Positions 1 to 7,334 of a DNA stretch of 64,000 nt are shown here, in pieces. Source of the DNA: Desulfobacteraceae bacterium (lineage in GTDB: Bacteria > Desulfobacterota > Desulfobacteria > Desulfobacterales > UBA5852). The DNA lies in the NCBI GenBank assembly GCA_014237395.1, contig JABZFP010000041.1, positions 186,001-250,000 on the forward strand, read 5' to 3'. Position numbers and translations under genes: made by a program. Below the pieces are notes generated by a model. It did not search any database. It was not told the origin of the DNA and saw nothing but the letters and a program-made list of their open reading frames with translations. Position 1 is the stretch's first letter. Each line of letters opens with the position of its first letter.

Positions 1-1
1 G

Positions 2-259
2 AGATTGTTAGAGGCCGCGGGCGTCGATGAACGGGCCGAGGCCGAGGCGTGCCTGCCCAATACACGCCAGCGCGAACTGTTAAAAAGGGCCTTGGCGGTA
101 TTGACCAGCGCCGTTGAGCCTGTGATGGGGAGCGAGAGTCTCGATACCATGGCCATGGATTTGCAGGATTGTCAGCGCTACTTCAATCAAATTTTGGGGA
201 TAGACGTGGAACAGGATGTATTGGACGATCTATTTGCCCGGTTCTGCATTGGCAAATAA
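2..259 (+). CDS. mnmE: tRNA modification GTPase MnmE, C-terminal end (partial)
   Basis: Only the last 85 codons are in the window; the gene begins before base 1. The visible part is the C-terminal helical domain of MnmE, which with MnmG installs the (carboxymethyl)aminomethyl group on the wobble uridine of certain tRNAs. It ends in the FCIGK motif, whose invariant cysteine is the family hallmark. The segment before it (residues reading QRYFNQILGIDVEQDVLD) is the usual helix leading into that motif. The stop TAA at 257-259 is one base before a parS site. In many bacteria mnmE sits in the rnpA-yidC-mnmE-mnmG-parAB block near oriC, which fits that site. Confidence 0.9.
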   Translation, partial: RLLEAAGVDERAEAEACLPNTRQRELLKRALAVLTSAVEPVMGSESLDTMAMDLQDCQRYFNQILGIDVEQDVLDDLFARFCIGK

Positions 260-275
260 TGTTTCACGTGAAACA
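260..275. other. parS centromere site (ParB binding)
   Basis: The 16 bases TGTTTCACGTGAAACA are a perfect palindrome identical to the widespread bacterial parS consensus bound by ParB. It lies in the 54-base gap between mnmE and the next gene. parS sites cluster around oriC and load ParB for chromosome segregation and SMC recruitment. No other copy was noticed in this window. Confidence 0.9.
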
Positions 276-313
276 TCGTATGCCCCGGCGAGGGGTGGTA
301 AAAGGAGTTTGTT

Positions 314-982
314 ATGGATTTAGCACCATACTTTATGAAATATGAAGCCCTGTCGGCTGCGGCCGATCAGGTGTTTGAACGGGTCAAAAAGCAGTTCCCG
401 GATTGTGTGCGGTGCAAGGAGGAGTGCTCGGATTGTTGCCATGCCCTGTTTGATTTGACGCTTATCGAAGCGCTCTATATGAACGAAAAATTTAAAGCGC
501 GCTTCACTGGTGAGGCGCGTGAGGCCCTGCTGGAAAAAGCCAACCGGGCCGATCGGACCACCCATAAATTGAAGCGCCAGGCCTATCAGTCGTTGCAAGC
601 AGGGAAATCCGAGGACGAGATATTGACGGCGCTGGGAGCCGAGCAGGTGCGCTGTCCTCTATTGAACGACCATGACATGTGTGAGCTGTACGATCATCGC
701 CCCATCACCTGCCGGCTTTATGGCATACCGACATCCATTGGCGGCAAGGGCCGGACCTGCAGTCTGTCGAAGTTTGAAGGCGGGAAGGCCTATCCCACCG
801 TGGATATCGACAAAATTCATGGCCGTCTGCAAGAAATTTCCGGGGAGCTCTTACGGGATATCGAGTCCGCCAATATCAAACTGGCTGACATTCTGATGCC
901 GTTATCCATGGCCTTGATGACCGAATTCGATGATGCGTTCATGGGCATCGAGAAAAATTCATCTGAAAAGGAGTCTTCCTGA
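314..982 (+). CDS. YkgJ-family cysteine cluster protein
   Basis: This 222-residue protein has the CxxCxxxCxxCC arrangement of the YkgJ/UPF0153 family (Cys31, 34, 38, 41, 42). Further cysteines follow in the order CPLL, MCELY, ITCRLYG and TCSLS. The family is thought to bind a metal or an iron-sulfur cluster, and its reaction is not established. There is no signal peptide or membrane segment, so it should be cytosolic. The ATG is preceded by AAAGGAG. It is followed one base later by the start of the next small gene, so the pair is probably co-transcribed and perhaps translationally coupled. I am sure of the family; the function is unknown. Confidence 0.8.
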   Translation: MDLAPYFMKYEALSAAADQVFERVKKQFPDCVRCKEECSDCCHALFDLTLIEALYMNEKFKARFTGEAREALLEKANRADRTTHKLKRQAYQSLQAGKSEDEILTALGAEQVRCPLLNDHDMCELYDHRPITCRLYGIPTSIGGKGRTCSLSKFEGGKAYPTVDIDKIHGRLQEISGELLRDIESANIKLADILMPLSMALMTEFDDAFMGIEKNSSEKESS

Positions 983-983
983 A

Positions 984-1334
984 ATGAGTGTATCCAAAGA
1001 GGAGGCCGCCGAACGGAAACAGGCAATTTATGAAAGCCTCGCACCACGAAATCGACGGTATATCGATCGCATCGGTTATGAAAAATGGGATCCATTCGAG
1101 GAGCCGAAAGATCCTATCGAAATAAGGAAGGATGCCACCAAAAGGACCAGCCAGCAGCTGGTGCGGGAATTTCTGCAATCGTGTCCCATGGACGATTACA
1201 GTAATACCTACGGCCGGGGGGTTCTGGATATGTGCATCGGTATCATCAACAATGATGAACGCTATAAGGCCATGCTCGATTTTGCCATCTGGTACAACGA
1301 CCTGCTCCAGCGTGAAGGGAAGAAAGAGGGGTGA
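984..1334 (+). CDS. Conserved-looking small protein of unknown function
   Basis: I do not recognise this 116-residue protein. The ATG at 984 is chosen because AAAGGAG precedes it and it directly follows the upstream stop codon. It is charged and soluble, with no signal peptide, membrane segment or familiar motif. The middle contains SCPMDDYSNTYGRGVLD and a single further cysteine. The C-terminal half reads as helical (DERYKAMLDFAIWYNDLLQ). Its stop overlaps the next gene's GTG start by four bases, so it belongs to a three-gene unit with the YkgJ-like protein and the PrmA-like methyltransferase. A shared role in modifying the translation apparatus is possible but is inference only. Confidence 0.65.
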   Translation: MSVSKEEAAERKQAIYESLAPRNRRYIDRIGYEKWDPFEEPKDPIEIRKDATKRTSQQLVREFLQSCPMDDYSNTYGRGVLDMCIGIINNDERYKAMLDFAIWYNDLLQREGKKEG

Positions 1335-2242
1335 GCCTTGGCGGCCGACGCAATGGGGCCGATGATGCGCACTTGCCTTTGGACGCGATCAAGCAAAGGG
1401 TTCATGATAAGGTGGCCGGATCCCGGCGGCGACTGACCTTCAAGGATCTGGAGAGGCAGATATCGGCCATCGACGGGGTTCCTAAACCTCTCGTGCGGAC
1501 GGCCATCCGTTCTTTGATCGAAGCCGGAATCCTTGAATACCGCTACACCTTTGGCCAGTCTTATATTGAGCTCTCTTTTCGAAACCCGGTCCATGTCAGT
1601 AATCTGTTTACGATCGTGCCACCCGGCTATAGCGGAAAAATGTCGCCGCATCGTCTCCCGATCGCCATTGCTCCAGGGGTTTCTTTCGGTAGCGGCCGTC
1701 ATCCAACCTCACGCCTGTCTCTCCAGGCGCTTGAAAGCGCCTGGGCTTATCGCACGTCGCACGGTATGCCCGCCGTTCAATCCGTATTGGACATTGGCAC
1801 GGGGTCTGGGATTTTAGCGATTGCGGCGTCGTGCTTAGGGGCCTCCACCATCACAGCCTTGGATATCGATGCCTGCGCTCGGTCTGAAGCGCGCCTGAAT
1901 ATCGGCCTGAATCAAGAGGCGCAGGGGGTTCAGGTGTCGGACCGCCCCTTATCTTCTTTTAACGGTCGATTTGATCTTGTGATTGCCAATCTTCGCCTGC
2001 CCACATTGGTGACGCTAAGCGGATGGGTCGCATCGCACCTGGCGCCTTCGGGTTGTCTTGTTGTCAGCGGTTTCAGGGATGAAGAGCAAGACCGTCTGTT
2101 TGCCTGTTATGCGGACCAGGGACTGCAACCCCTATGGCAAAAGGCGCTGGCGGGGTGGGGGGCTGCTATATTGGGTGTCCCGGCATCCCCCGCCACAAAG
2201 GATGATCCATCCCTACCTGCCGATCACTCTTTCTGTTTGTAA
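1331..2242 (+). CDS. PrmA-like methyltransferase with winged-helix-like N-terminus
   Basis: The 303-residue product has a C-terminal class I SAM-dependent methyltransferase domain (about residues 110-290). SAM motif I is DIGTGSG at 154-160, a GSGRHPTS segment at 120-127 matches the FGTGxHPTT signature of ribosomal protein L11 methyltransferase (PrmA), and ANLRL follows where PrmA has ANIL. The N-terminal 85 residues do not resemble the PrmA substrate-binding domain. They read as a winged helix: helices at 16-30, 36-46 and 53-67, then a beta wing. The GTG start overlaps the previous stop (GTGA). It may be a true PrmA with a divergent N-terminus or a PrmA-like enzyme with another target. Confidence 0.7.
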   Translation: MSLGGRRNGADDAHLPLDAIKQRVHDKVAGSRRRLTFKDLERQISAIDGVPKPLVRTAIRSLIEAGILEYRYTFGQSYIELSFRNPVHVSNLFTIVPPGYSGKMSPHRLPIAIAPGVSFGSGRHPTSRLSLQALESAWAYRTSHGMPAVQSVLDIGTGSGILAIAASCLGASTITALDIDACARSEARLNIGLNQEAQGVQVSDRPLSSFNGRFDLVIANLRLPTLVTLSGWVASHLAPSGCLVVSGFRDEEQDRLFACYADQGLQPLWQKALAGWGAAILGVPASPATKDDPSLPADHSFCL

Positions 2243-2273
2243 GGCCCCCAGGCCGTAAAATTTCAATTTTACC

Positions 2274-2299
2274 TAAAACACAATATATGGTGTGTTTTA
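2274..2299. terminator. Hairpin between convergent genes, possible bidirectional terminator
   Basis: A perfect 9-base-pair inverted repeat (TAAAACACA / TGTGTTTTA) encloses an 8-base loop, so each strand ends the stem in a T-rich arm. It lies 32 bases after the methyltransferase stop and upstream of the end of the convergent rubredoxin gene. A second small palindrome (GTAAAAT TTCA ATTTTAC, 2255-2272) precedes it. Confidence 0.5.
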
Positions 2300-2429
2300 A
2301 GCCCGGTAAGTTGAATATATGGCATTATGCGCGTTCGGCCTTCCAGCCCTTGTCTTTCAAGGCTTTGCGAGGATAGGGCAGAGGCGTTGCTGTTACTTGG
2401 GGAGGTGAAGAATTAATGGGGGCGATGGG

Positions 2430-2461
2430 GCGGCTTGAGGCAGGTTTTTTCCTCAAGCCGC
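2430..2461 (-). terminator. Stable hairpin after the rubredoxin membrane gene
   Basis: An 11-base-pair perfect stem (GCGGCTTGAGG / CCTCAAGCCGC) with a 10-base loop lies 18 bases past the stop codon of the minus-strand gene. No T-run follows it on the minus strand, so it is a transcript-end stabiliser or a weak terminator rather than a textbook intrinsic terminator. Confidence 0.45.
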
Positions 2462-2478
2462 TCTCATTGGAAAGGATT

Positions 2479-3453
2479 CTAGTGGCCGGGTCGAAATACG
2501 AGCTTGCCACCCAGCCATCCTGCAATCCCGGCAACCGCCAGCAGCGCGATATGGAGCAGAAGATAGACAGCGCCGGGATCGTGCGCTGAAGAAGGGTCGG
2601 CCAGGCCCCAGAGGAAAAGGAGGCCGGACAGCACCGTAACGATGACGCCGCAGATGATTTTCCATTTAAAAAGGTCGGTCATGTTACCGCCGAATTTATA
2701 TTGCCAGTGCAGATAACCCGTGAACAGCACCACCGGCATGGACAGAAAGGTGAACCCCATATTGTAGACGCCGGCCTGACCGATCGCAGGCCAGTCAAAC
2801 AACGCGGCCAGCAGGACCATCGCCACTGTTATGGGCAGCACACCATTGGGAATATGAACGGCGATGGGATGCGCATGGTATTCGATGGCCAGATCGATCC
2901 AGGGCCGGTATCGATCGAGATACGTCCTGGCCGTGGGTTTTTCAATTGCGCTGTCATCGACCGACGGGGCGGGTATTTCGTCTTCAGTCGCGGTGGTTTC
3001 CGCCGCATCTTCTAACAGCTCAAATTTAGACCGGTCCGCCCCGCAGACCGGGCAGATTTCAGGCGGCTCTGGTCCGACATGGATGTAGCCGCATATGGTA
3101 CATCGCCAGCGTTGGTCATCGGCAGCCGTGCCGCCAGAAGTAGGAGGCGTAGAGGGAAGGGAGACCGGTGATCCCTCAAGGCCGGTAAATTGTCGGCTTT
3201 CGGCACCACAAACCGGGCACGGATCGGGCGGCTCGGCACCAGTATGGATATAGCCGCATACCGCACATTGCCAGCGTTCGGGTTGGGTTTTTGGGGCGCC
3301 GTTTTCAGGCGTGCTGGAGCTATCTTTGCCGGAACGGTCTATCCCATCGAGCCGTTCGAATTTGCGGCGGTCGGCACCACATACCGGACATTGGGCGGGG
3401 GCCTCTTCGCCTTCGTGAACGTAACCGCAAATCGTACAGCGCCATTTGGCCAT
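2479..3453 (-). CDS. Membrane protein with three rubredoxin-like domains
   Basis: The start at 3453 has a GGAGG site just upstream and places the first domain at residue 4. Three rubredoxin-type zinc/iron ribbons follow in tandem, each W-x-C-x2-C-G-Y-x-H-x-G then C-P-x-C-G-A. The first uses Cys6, 9, 22 and 25; all twelve cysteines are present. Linkers are acidic and Ser/Pro/Thr-rich. The C-terminal 160 residues form about four membrane segments that begin with a HPIAVHIPNG pattern, resembling the DUF2231 family, and contain further histidines (YLHWQY, LLLHIAL) that could ligate heme. The likely role is electron transfer between cytosolic rubredoxin domains and a membrane cofactor or quinone; this is inference. 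It lies 25 bases downstream of the decarboxylase beta gene. Confidence 0.75.
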   Translation of the reverse strand: MAKWRCTICGYVHEGEEAPAQCPVCGADRRKFERLDGIDRSGKDSSSTPENGAPKTQPERWQCAVCGYIHTGAEPPDPCPVCGAESRQFTGLEGSPVSLPSTPPTSGGTAADDQRWRCTICGYIHVGPEPPEICPVCGADRSKFELLEDAAETTATEDEIPAPSVDDSAIEKPTARTYLDRYRPWIDLAIEYHAHPIAVHIPNGVLPITVAMVLLAALFDWPAIGQAGVYNMGFTFLSMPVVLFTGYLHWQYKFGGNMTDLFKWKIICGVIVTVLSGLLFLWGLADPSSAHDPGAVYLLLHIALLAVAGIAGWLGGKLVFRPGH

Positions 3454-3478
3454 TATGCCTCCTTCACCGAATCGCCTG

Positions 3479-4618
3479 TCAGCCAATCATATTAAACGAC
3501 CAGAGGACCCCGGCCGCGATGGCCGACCCAATCACGCCGGAGGAATTACATGCCATGGCATGCATCAGCAGATAGTTGGAGGGGTCTTCATGCTGCCCCA
3601 TCAGGTGAACTTCCCGGGCCGATCCAGGCACGGCTGAAACCCCGGCGGCGCCGAGCAGTGGGTTGATTTTGTGGCGCAAAAAGAGGTTCATGATTTTCGC
3701 GAAAATAAGGCCGGAAGCGGTTGCCAGCGAAAAGGCCAAGGCGCCCAGCCCGAAAATCATCAGCGACCGAGGGGTGAGGAAAACATCCGCCTGGGTGCTC
3801 ATGCCGACGCAGAAGCCTAGAAAAATAGTGGCCGTGTCGATAATGGCATTGCGGGCCGTATTGGCCAGCCGGTCAACCACGCCGGATTCCTTGAGCAGGT
3901 TGCCTAAAAACAACATTCCCAGCAAGGGCAGCGCCGTGGGGGCCAGCAAGCAGCATAGCAGTACGCCGAGTATGGGAAAAAGCAGTTTTTCCGTGCGGGA
4001 GACCTCCCGCAGGTCTTCCATTTTGATGAGCCGTTCCTTACGGGTGGTCAAGAGCCGCATGATGGGCGGTTGAATGACCGGAATCAGCGCCATATAGGAA
4101 TAGGCTGCGATGGCGATGGGGCCGATCAGGTGCGGCGCCAGCTTGGCGGTCAGAAAGATGGAGGTGGGGCCGTCCGCACCGCCGATGATGGCAATTGACG
4201 CCGCTTCCTTGGGAACGAATCCCAGAAAAAGAGCCCCTAACAGGGTGAAAAAGACCCCCATCTGGGCGGCGGCGCCCAATAGCATCAATTTAGGCTGGGC
4301 CAGTAGTGATGAAAAATCCGTCATGGCGCCCAGGCCCAAGAAAACGATCGAGGGATAAATTCCGGAGGTGACACCAAAATAAAGATAGTGAAATACACTG
4401 TTATCTTCGTAGATACCAATGCCAAATCCCTTAAAAAACGGTATGTTACCTACTACTATGCCGAACGCGATGGGCACCAGCAGCAAGGGCTCGTATTTTT
4501 TTGCAATCCCCAGGTAAAGAAAGACACACCCCACCAGGATCATGACAAAATAGCGGAAATCCTGGGCAATGAAATAATAACCGGTGTTGGTCAGAAACGA
4601 TATGAGCAGATCAAACAT
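3479..4618 (-). CDS. Sodium-pumping decarboxylase, beta subunit (OadB/GcdB/MmdB family)
   Basis: This 379-residue polytopic membrane protein is the beta subunit of the biotin-dependent sodium-translocating decarboxylases. These couple decarboxylation of a carboxybiotin made from oxaloacetate, methylmalonyl-CoA or glutaconyl-CoA to Na+ export. Family signatures are IIGGADGPTSIFL, the conserved GAAGVSAVPGSAR loop and MHAMACNSSGVIGSAIAAG at the C-terminus. Length is normal for the family. It follows the gamma-like gene by 32 bases. No alpha (carboxyltransferase) or biotin-carrier gene lies nearby, so the substrate cannot be assigned; methylmalonyl-CoA decarboxylase is plausible for a propionate-pathway anaerobe. 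Confidence 0.9.
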   Translation of the reverse strand: MFDLLISFLTNTGYYFIAQDFRYFVMILVGCVFLYLGIAKKYEPLLLVPIAFGIVVGNIPFFKGFGIGIYEDNSVFHYLYFGVTSGIYPSIVFLGLGAMTDFSSLLAQPKLMLLGAAAQMGVFFTLLGALFLGFVPKEAASIAIIGGADGPTSIFLTAKLAPHLIGPIAIAAYSYMALIPVIQPPIMRLLTTRKERLIKMEDLREVSRTEKLLFPILGVLLCCLLAPTALPLLGMLFLGNLLKESGVVDRLANTARNAIIDTATIFLGFCVGMSTQADVFLTPRSLMIFGLGALAFSLATASGLIFAKIMNLFLRHKINPLLGAAGVSAVPGSAREVHLMGQHEDPSNYLLMHAMACNSSGVIGSAIAAGVLWSFNMIG

Positions 4619-4650
4619 GGCAATCCTCTTTCAGGATCAAATCCTGTGGT

Positions 4651-5073
4651 TTATTGATTCCAACGAAACATACCGTCGCCTTGCGGGCTCAGGATACCGG
4701 CCTCCCGCAAACATTTTAGGGTAATGTGCGGATGGGGGAGATCAAACAGCACCGCCCGTTGATAGAGTTCTTTCAATTCGAACGGGGTTCCCATCTGGTC
4801 GACCAGCGGTTGATACAGCGCCGCGGTTTGGTTGATATCCGCCGGGCATTGCAGCGGAACCTCCAACGTCACATGGTCCACCGTCGTCGCGGTGCCCAAT
4901 GACGGGGATTTTGGTTCGGTCGCCGGCTTTTGGGATCGATTTTCCCAGAATTCGACAAGTTTGTGAATCTGGGAGATCGCAATGGAAAGAATCACGAGGC
5001 CCGTCATGACGATTGACGCCCCGACAAAGGCCTGAGACCAACCGTTGTTTAGAACGATGTTATCCAAACCCAT
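4651..5073 (-). CDS. OadG-like decarboxylase gamma subunit with extra C-terminal domain
   Basis: The 140-residue protein starts at 5073, where AGGAGG lies 8 bases upstream. One N-terminal membrane helix (about residues 12-35) followed by an amphipathic EFWENR segment fits the gamma subunit of sodium-pumping decarboxylases, which anchors the complex. Typical gamma chains then have a short Pro/Ala-rich tail. Here about 75 further residues form a compact domain (ELKELYQRAVLFDLPHP, then CLREAGIL) that reads like a small helix-turn-helix fold. A TTGACA hexamer lies upstream on the minus strand (5255-5260), so the promoter of this three-gene unit is probably in 5074-5309, where I see no gene. Confidence 0.65.
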   Translation of the reverse strand: MGLDNIVLNNGWSQAFVGASIVMTGLVILSIAISQIHKLVEFWENRSQKPATEPKSPSLGTATTVDHVTLEVPLQCPADINQTAALYQPLVDQMGTPFELKELYQRAVLFDLPHPHITLKCLREAGILSPQGDGMFRWNQ

Positions 5074-5309
5074 CGATAAATCCCTCCTGGGATGGTTGTG
5101 GGCAATTGCCTGCCATGGCTGCCCTGGGAGGATACCCAATTGGCCCGGCAGAAGGATAAGGGGTGCAAAGGCCGTGACCTGTCCATCCGCGCCAGCACAC
5201 GCCCCTCTATATATGTTTGAGCAAAAGGGAGACTAATTCATATGTAGGGGAGAATGTCAATAAAATATTGAATGCCATTAAGCGTCGGGACGGGCCGTTG
5301 CTGCCTGAT

Positions 5310-6833
5310 TCAGGTCACATGAACCGGTGCAGGCTCGGCGGGTTGATCGGTCACCCCCGCCATCAGCAAACCGATACGGTCGATCTTTGATTGGTTGTCA
5401 GCCTCAAAGGTGTCGACGATGCGGCCGTTGAACATCACCGCCAGACGATCCGAAAGCGAAAGGGCTTCGGCCAGATCACCGGTCACCAGCAAAATGCCGG
5501 CGCGCTCCCTTGCTTTCAGCAGCACTTGCCACACATCTTCGGTTGCGGCGATATCGAGGCCCTGGGTGGGCTGTTCCGCCACAATCAGTCGCGGGCGACG
5601 GAAAAATTCGCGGGCCAGTACCATTTTCTGAAGGTTTCCCCCGGAAAGTTGACGGGCTTCGGCACGGGGGTCGGGCGGCTGAATATCAAAGTCCTGGATG
5701 AGCTCTCGGAGGCGCTTTTCGGCCTTGCCCCGCTGCAGCCAGGGGCCGCGACAAAATCCCTGGCGCGTCGTCAGTAAAAAATTATCCGTCAGGGATAAAT
5801 AGCGACAGGTGGCGAGGCTCTGGCGATCTTCAGGGATGTAGGAAAGATTGCCATCCCACCTTCGGTCGCTATGAAAGTGCGACCAGTCCTTACCCATTAA
5901 GCGAACCTGTCCGGTTTGGGGCCGTCGCAGGCCGCAGATGGTTTCCACCAGAGGTTTCTGCCCATTGCCGGCCACGCCCACCAACCCCAGGATTTCGCCT
6001 TGTCGAACGGTCAGGCGTATATCCTTGAGCGGTTTATCGTTAAGCCCCTGGACGCGCAAGACGGTCTGCCGCGTTTCCTGCGGCTGGCGTTTCACTTGCA
6101 GGATGACGGCGCGGCCCACCATCAGACGGGCCAGATCCTCTTTGGTCTGGACCTCGGCCGCCGGCATGTCGGCCACGATTTCCCCTTTGCGCAGAACGGC
6201 GATTTCATCGGATAAGGCCATCACTTCGTCAAGCTTGTGACTGATGAAGACAATGGCTTTGCCCTGGCGGGCCATACGCCGCAGGGCTTCGAATAGTTGC
6301 TGGGCCTCCTGGGGCGTCAGAACCGCGGTGGGTTCGTCAAAAATCAACACCCGATTGCGTCGAAAAAGGAGTTTGAGGATTTCGACGCGTTGTTTTTCAC
6401 CCATGGACAAGGTGGCGACCCGTGCGGCGGGATCGATGTCAAGGCGCACATCGCGCGCCAGGTCGGCGACCTGGCGTTCCATCTCTTCCGTTTTCAGCCG
6501 CAGGCCGCCAGCATGTCCCAGAAAAATGTTTTCGGCGACGGTCATGGCCTCCACCAGCATGAAATGCTGATACACCATGCCGATGCCTTCATCGATGGCA
6601 TCCCGGGCCGAGCCAAAAAGGCGCGGGCGACCATCGATAAGAATTCGGCCGCCGTCCGGGTGCAGCCGTCCGGCCAGCATGCCCATGAGGGTGCTTTTAC
6701 CGGCACCGTTTTCGCCAAGCAGCGATTTGATCTTCCCGGCGTGGATGTCCAGGGTAATCTCGCGGTTGGCGTAAATGGGCCCGAAGGCTTTGCTGAGCCT
6801 TTCCAAGCGAATGAGTGGGTGGTCGCCGGTCAC
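5310..6833 (-). CDS. ABC transporter ATP-binding protein, BMP/nucleoside type (two ABC domains)
   Basis: The 507-residue protein carries two fused ABC ATPase domains, as in the YufO/RbsA class. Domain 1 has an intact Walker A (GENGAGKST, 40-48), the signature LSMGEKQR and Walker B LIFDEPTAVLT. Domain 2 has the degenerate P-loop GVAGNGQ lacking GKST, the signature LSGGNLQK and AEQPTQGLD; this asymmetry is normal for the class. It energises the two permeases encoded upstream and would import nucleosides or purines brought by the BMP-family lipoprotein. The start is a GTG that overlaps the XGPRT stop by four bases. It is the last gene of the operon. Confidence 0.85.
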   Translation of the reverse strand: MTGDHPLIRLERLSKAFGPIYANREITLDIHAGKIKSLLGENGAGKSTLMGMLAGRLHPDGGRILIDGRPRLFGSARDAIDEGIGMVYQHFMLVEAMTVAENIFLGHAGGLRLKTEEMERQVADLARDVRLDIDPAARVATLSMGEKQRVEILKLLFRRNRVLIFDEPTAVLTPQEAQQLFEALRRMARQGKAIVFISHKLDEVMALSDEIAVLRKGEIVADMPAAEVQTKEDLARLMVGRAVILQVKRQPQETRQTVLRVQGLNDKPLKDIRLTVRQGEILGLVGVAGNGQKPLVETICGLRRPQTGQVRLMGKDWSHFHSDRRWDGNLSYIPEDRQSLATCRYLSLTDNFLLTTRQGFCRGPWLQRGKAEKRLRELIQDFDIQPPDPRAEARQLSGGNLQKMVLAREFFRRPRLIVAEQPTQGLDIAATEDVWQVLLKARERAGILLVTGDLAEALSLSDRLAVMFNGRIVDTFEADNQSKIDRIGLLMAGVTDQPAEPAPVHVT

Positions 6834-7321
6834 GGGTGCTCCTGGGTTTGCCCGATGATGGGCTGGACGAACTGGGATTCGGAATCCCAGGGAAACAAAA
6901 TCCAGGTGTCCTGACTGACTTCCGTAATAAAGGTATCCACCAGTGGCCTTCCGGCCGGCTTGGCATAGATGGTGGCAAAATGGGCCTTGGGCAGCATTTT
7001 GCGGACGACCTCCGCCGTGCGGCCGGTATCCACCAGATCGTCGATAATCAGCCAGCCGCTTCCGTCATGATCGATGGATTTCAACACCTCCACGTCCCCT
7101 TTCTGATCCTTCCAGGCATAGCTGGAGACGCAGACCGTATCCACCAGACGGACATCGAGTTCGCGGGCAATAATCGCGGCCGGCACGAGTCCGCCGCGGG
7201 TGATGGCGACGATGCCTTTATAAAAATCATGATCCAAAAGTCGCCAGGCCAGTGCTTTGGCATCGCGATGAAGCTGATCCCAGGAAATCGGATAGGTTTT
7301 TCGGTAACGGGCCGAGGTCAT
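6830..7321 (-). CDS. gpt: Xanthine-guanine phosphoribosyltransferase
   Basis: This 163-residue purine salvage enzyme joins xanthine, guanine or hypoxanthine to PRPP. The PRPP loop IDDLVDTGRTA is at 93-103, the AITRGGLVPA segment at 39-48, and a flexible SSYAWKDQKGD loop at 66-76 matches Gpt. The ATG at 7321 has AGGAGG upstream and gives the normal family length. The gene sits between the second permease and the ATPase gene of the BMP importer, spaced 13 bases from the former and overlapping the latter. Imported purine bases would therefore be trapped as nucleotides immediately, which argues that the importer carries purines. Confidence 0.9.
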   Translation of the reverse strand: MTSARYRKTYPISWDQLHRDAKALAWRLLDHDFYKGIVAITRGGLVPAAIIARELDVRLVDTVCVSSYAWKDQKGDVEVLKSIDHDGSGWLIIDDLVDTGRTAEVVRKMLPKAHFATIYAKPAGRPLVDTFITEVSQDTWILFPWDSESQFVQPIIGQTQEHP

Positions 7322-7334
7322 GATAACCCTCCTG

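Noticed and set aside
2325..2534. Minus-strand frame ending ALKDKGWKAERA downstream of the rubredoxin gene
   Set aside because: It overlaps the coding end of the rubredoxin gene in another frame, and the last part alone is too short to call a gene remnant.
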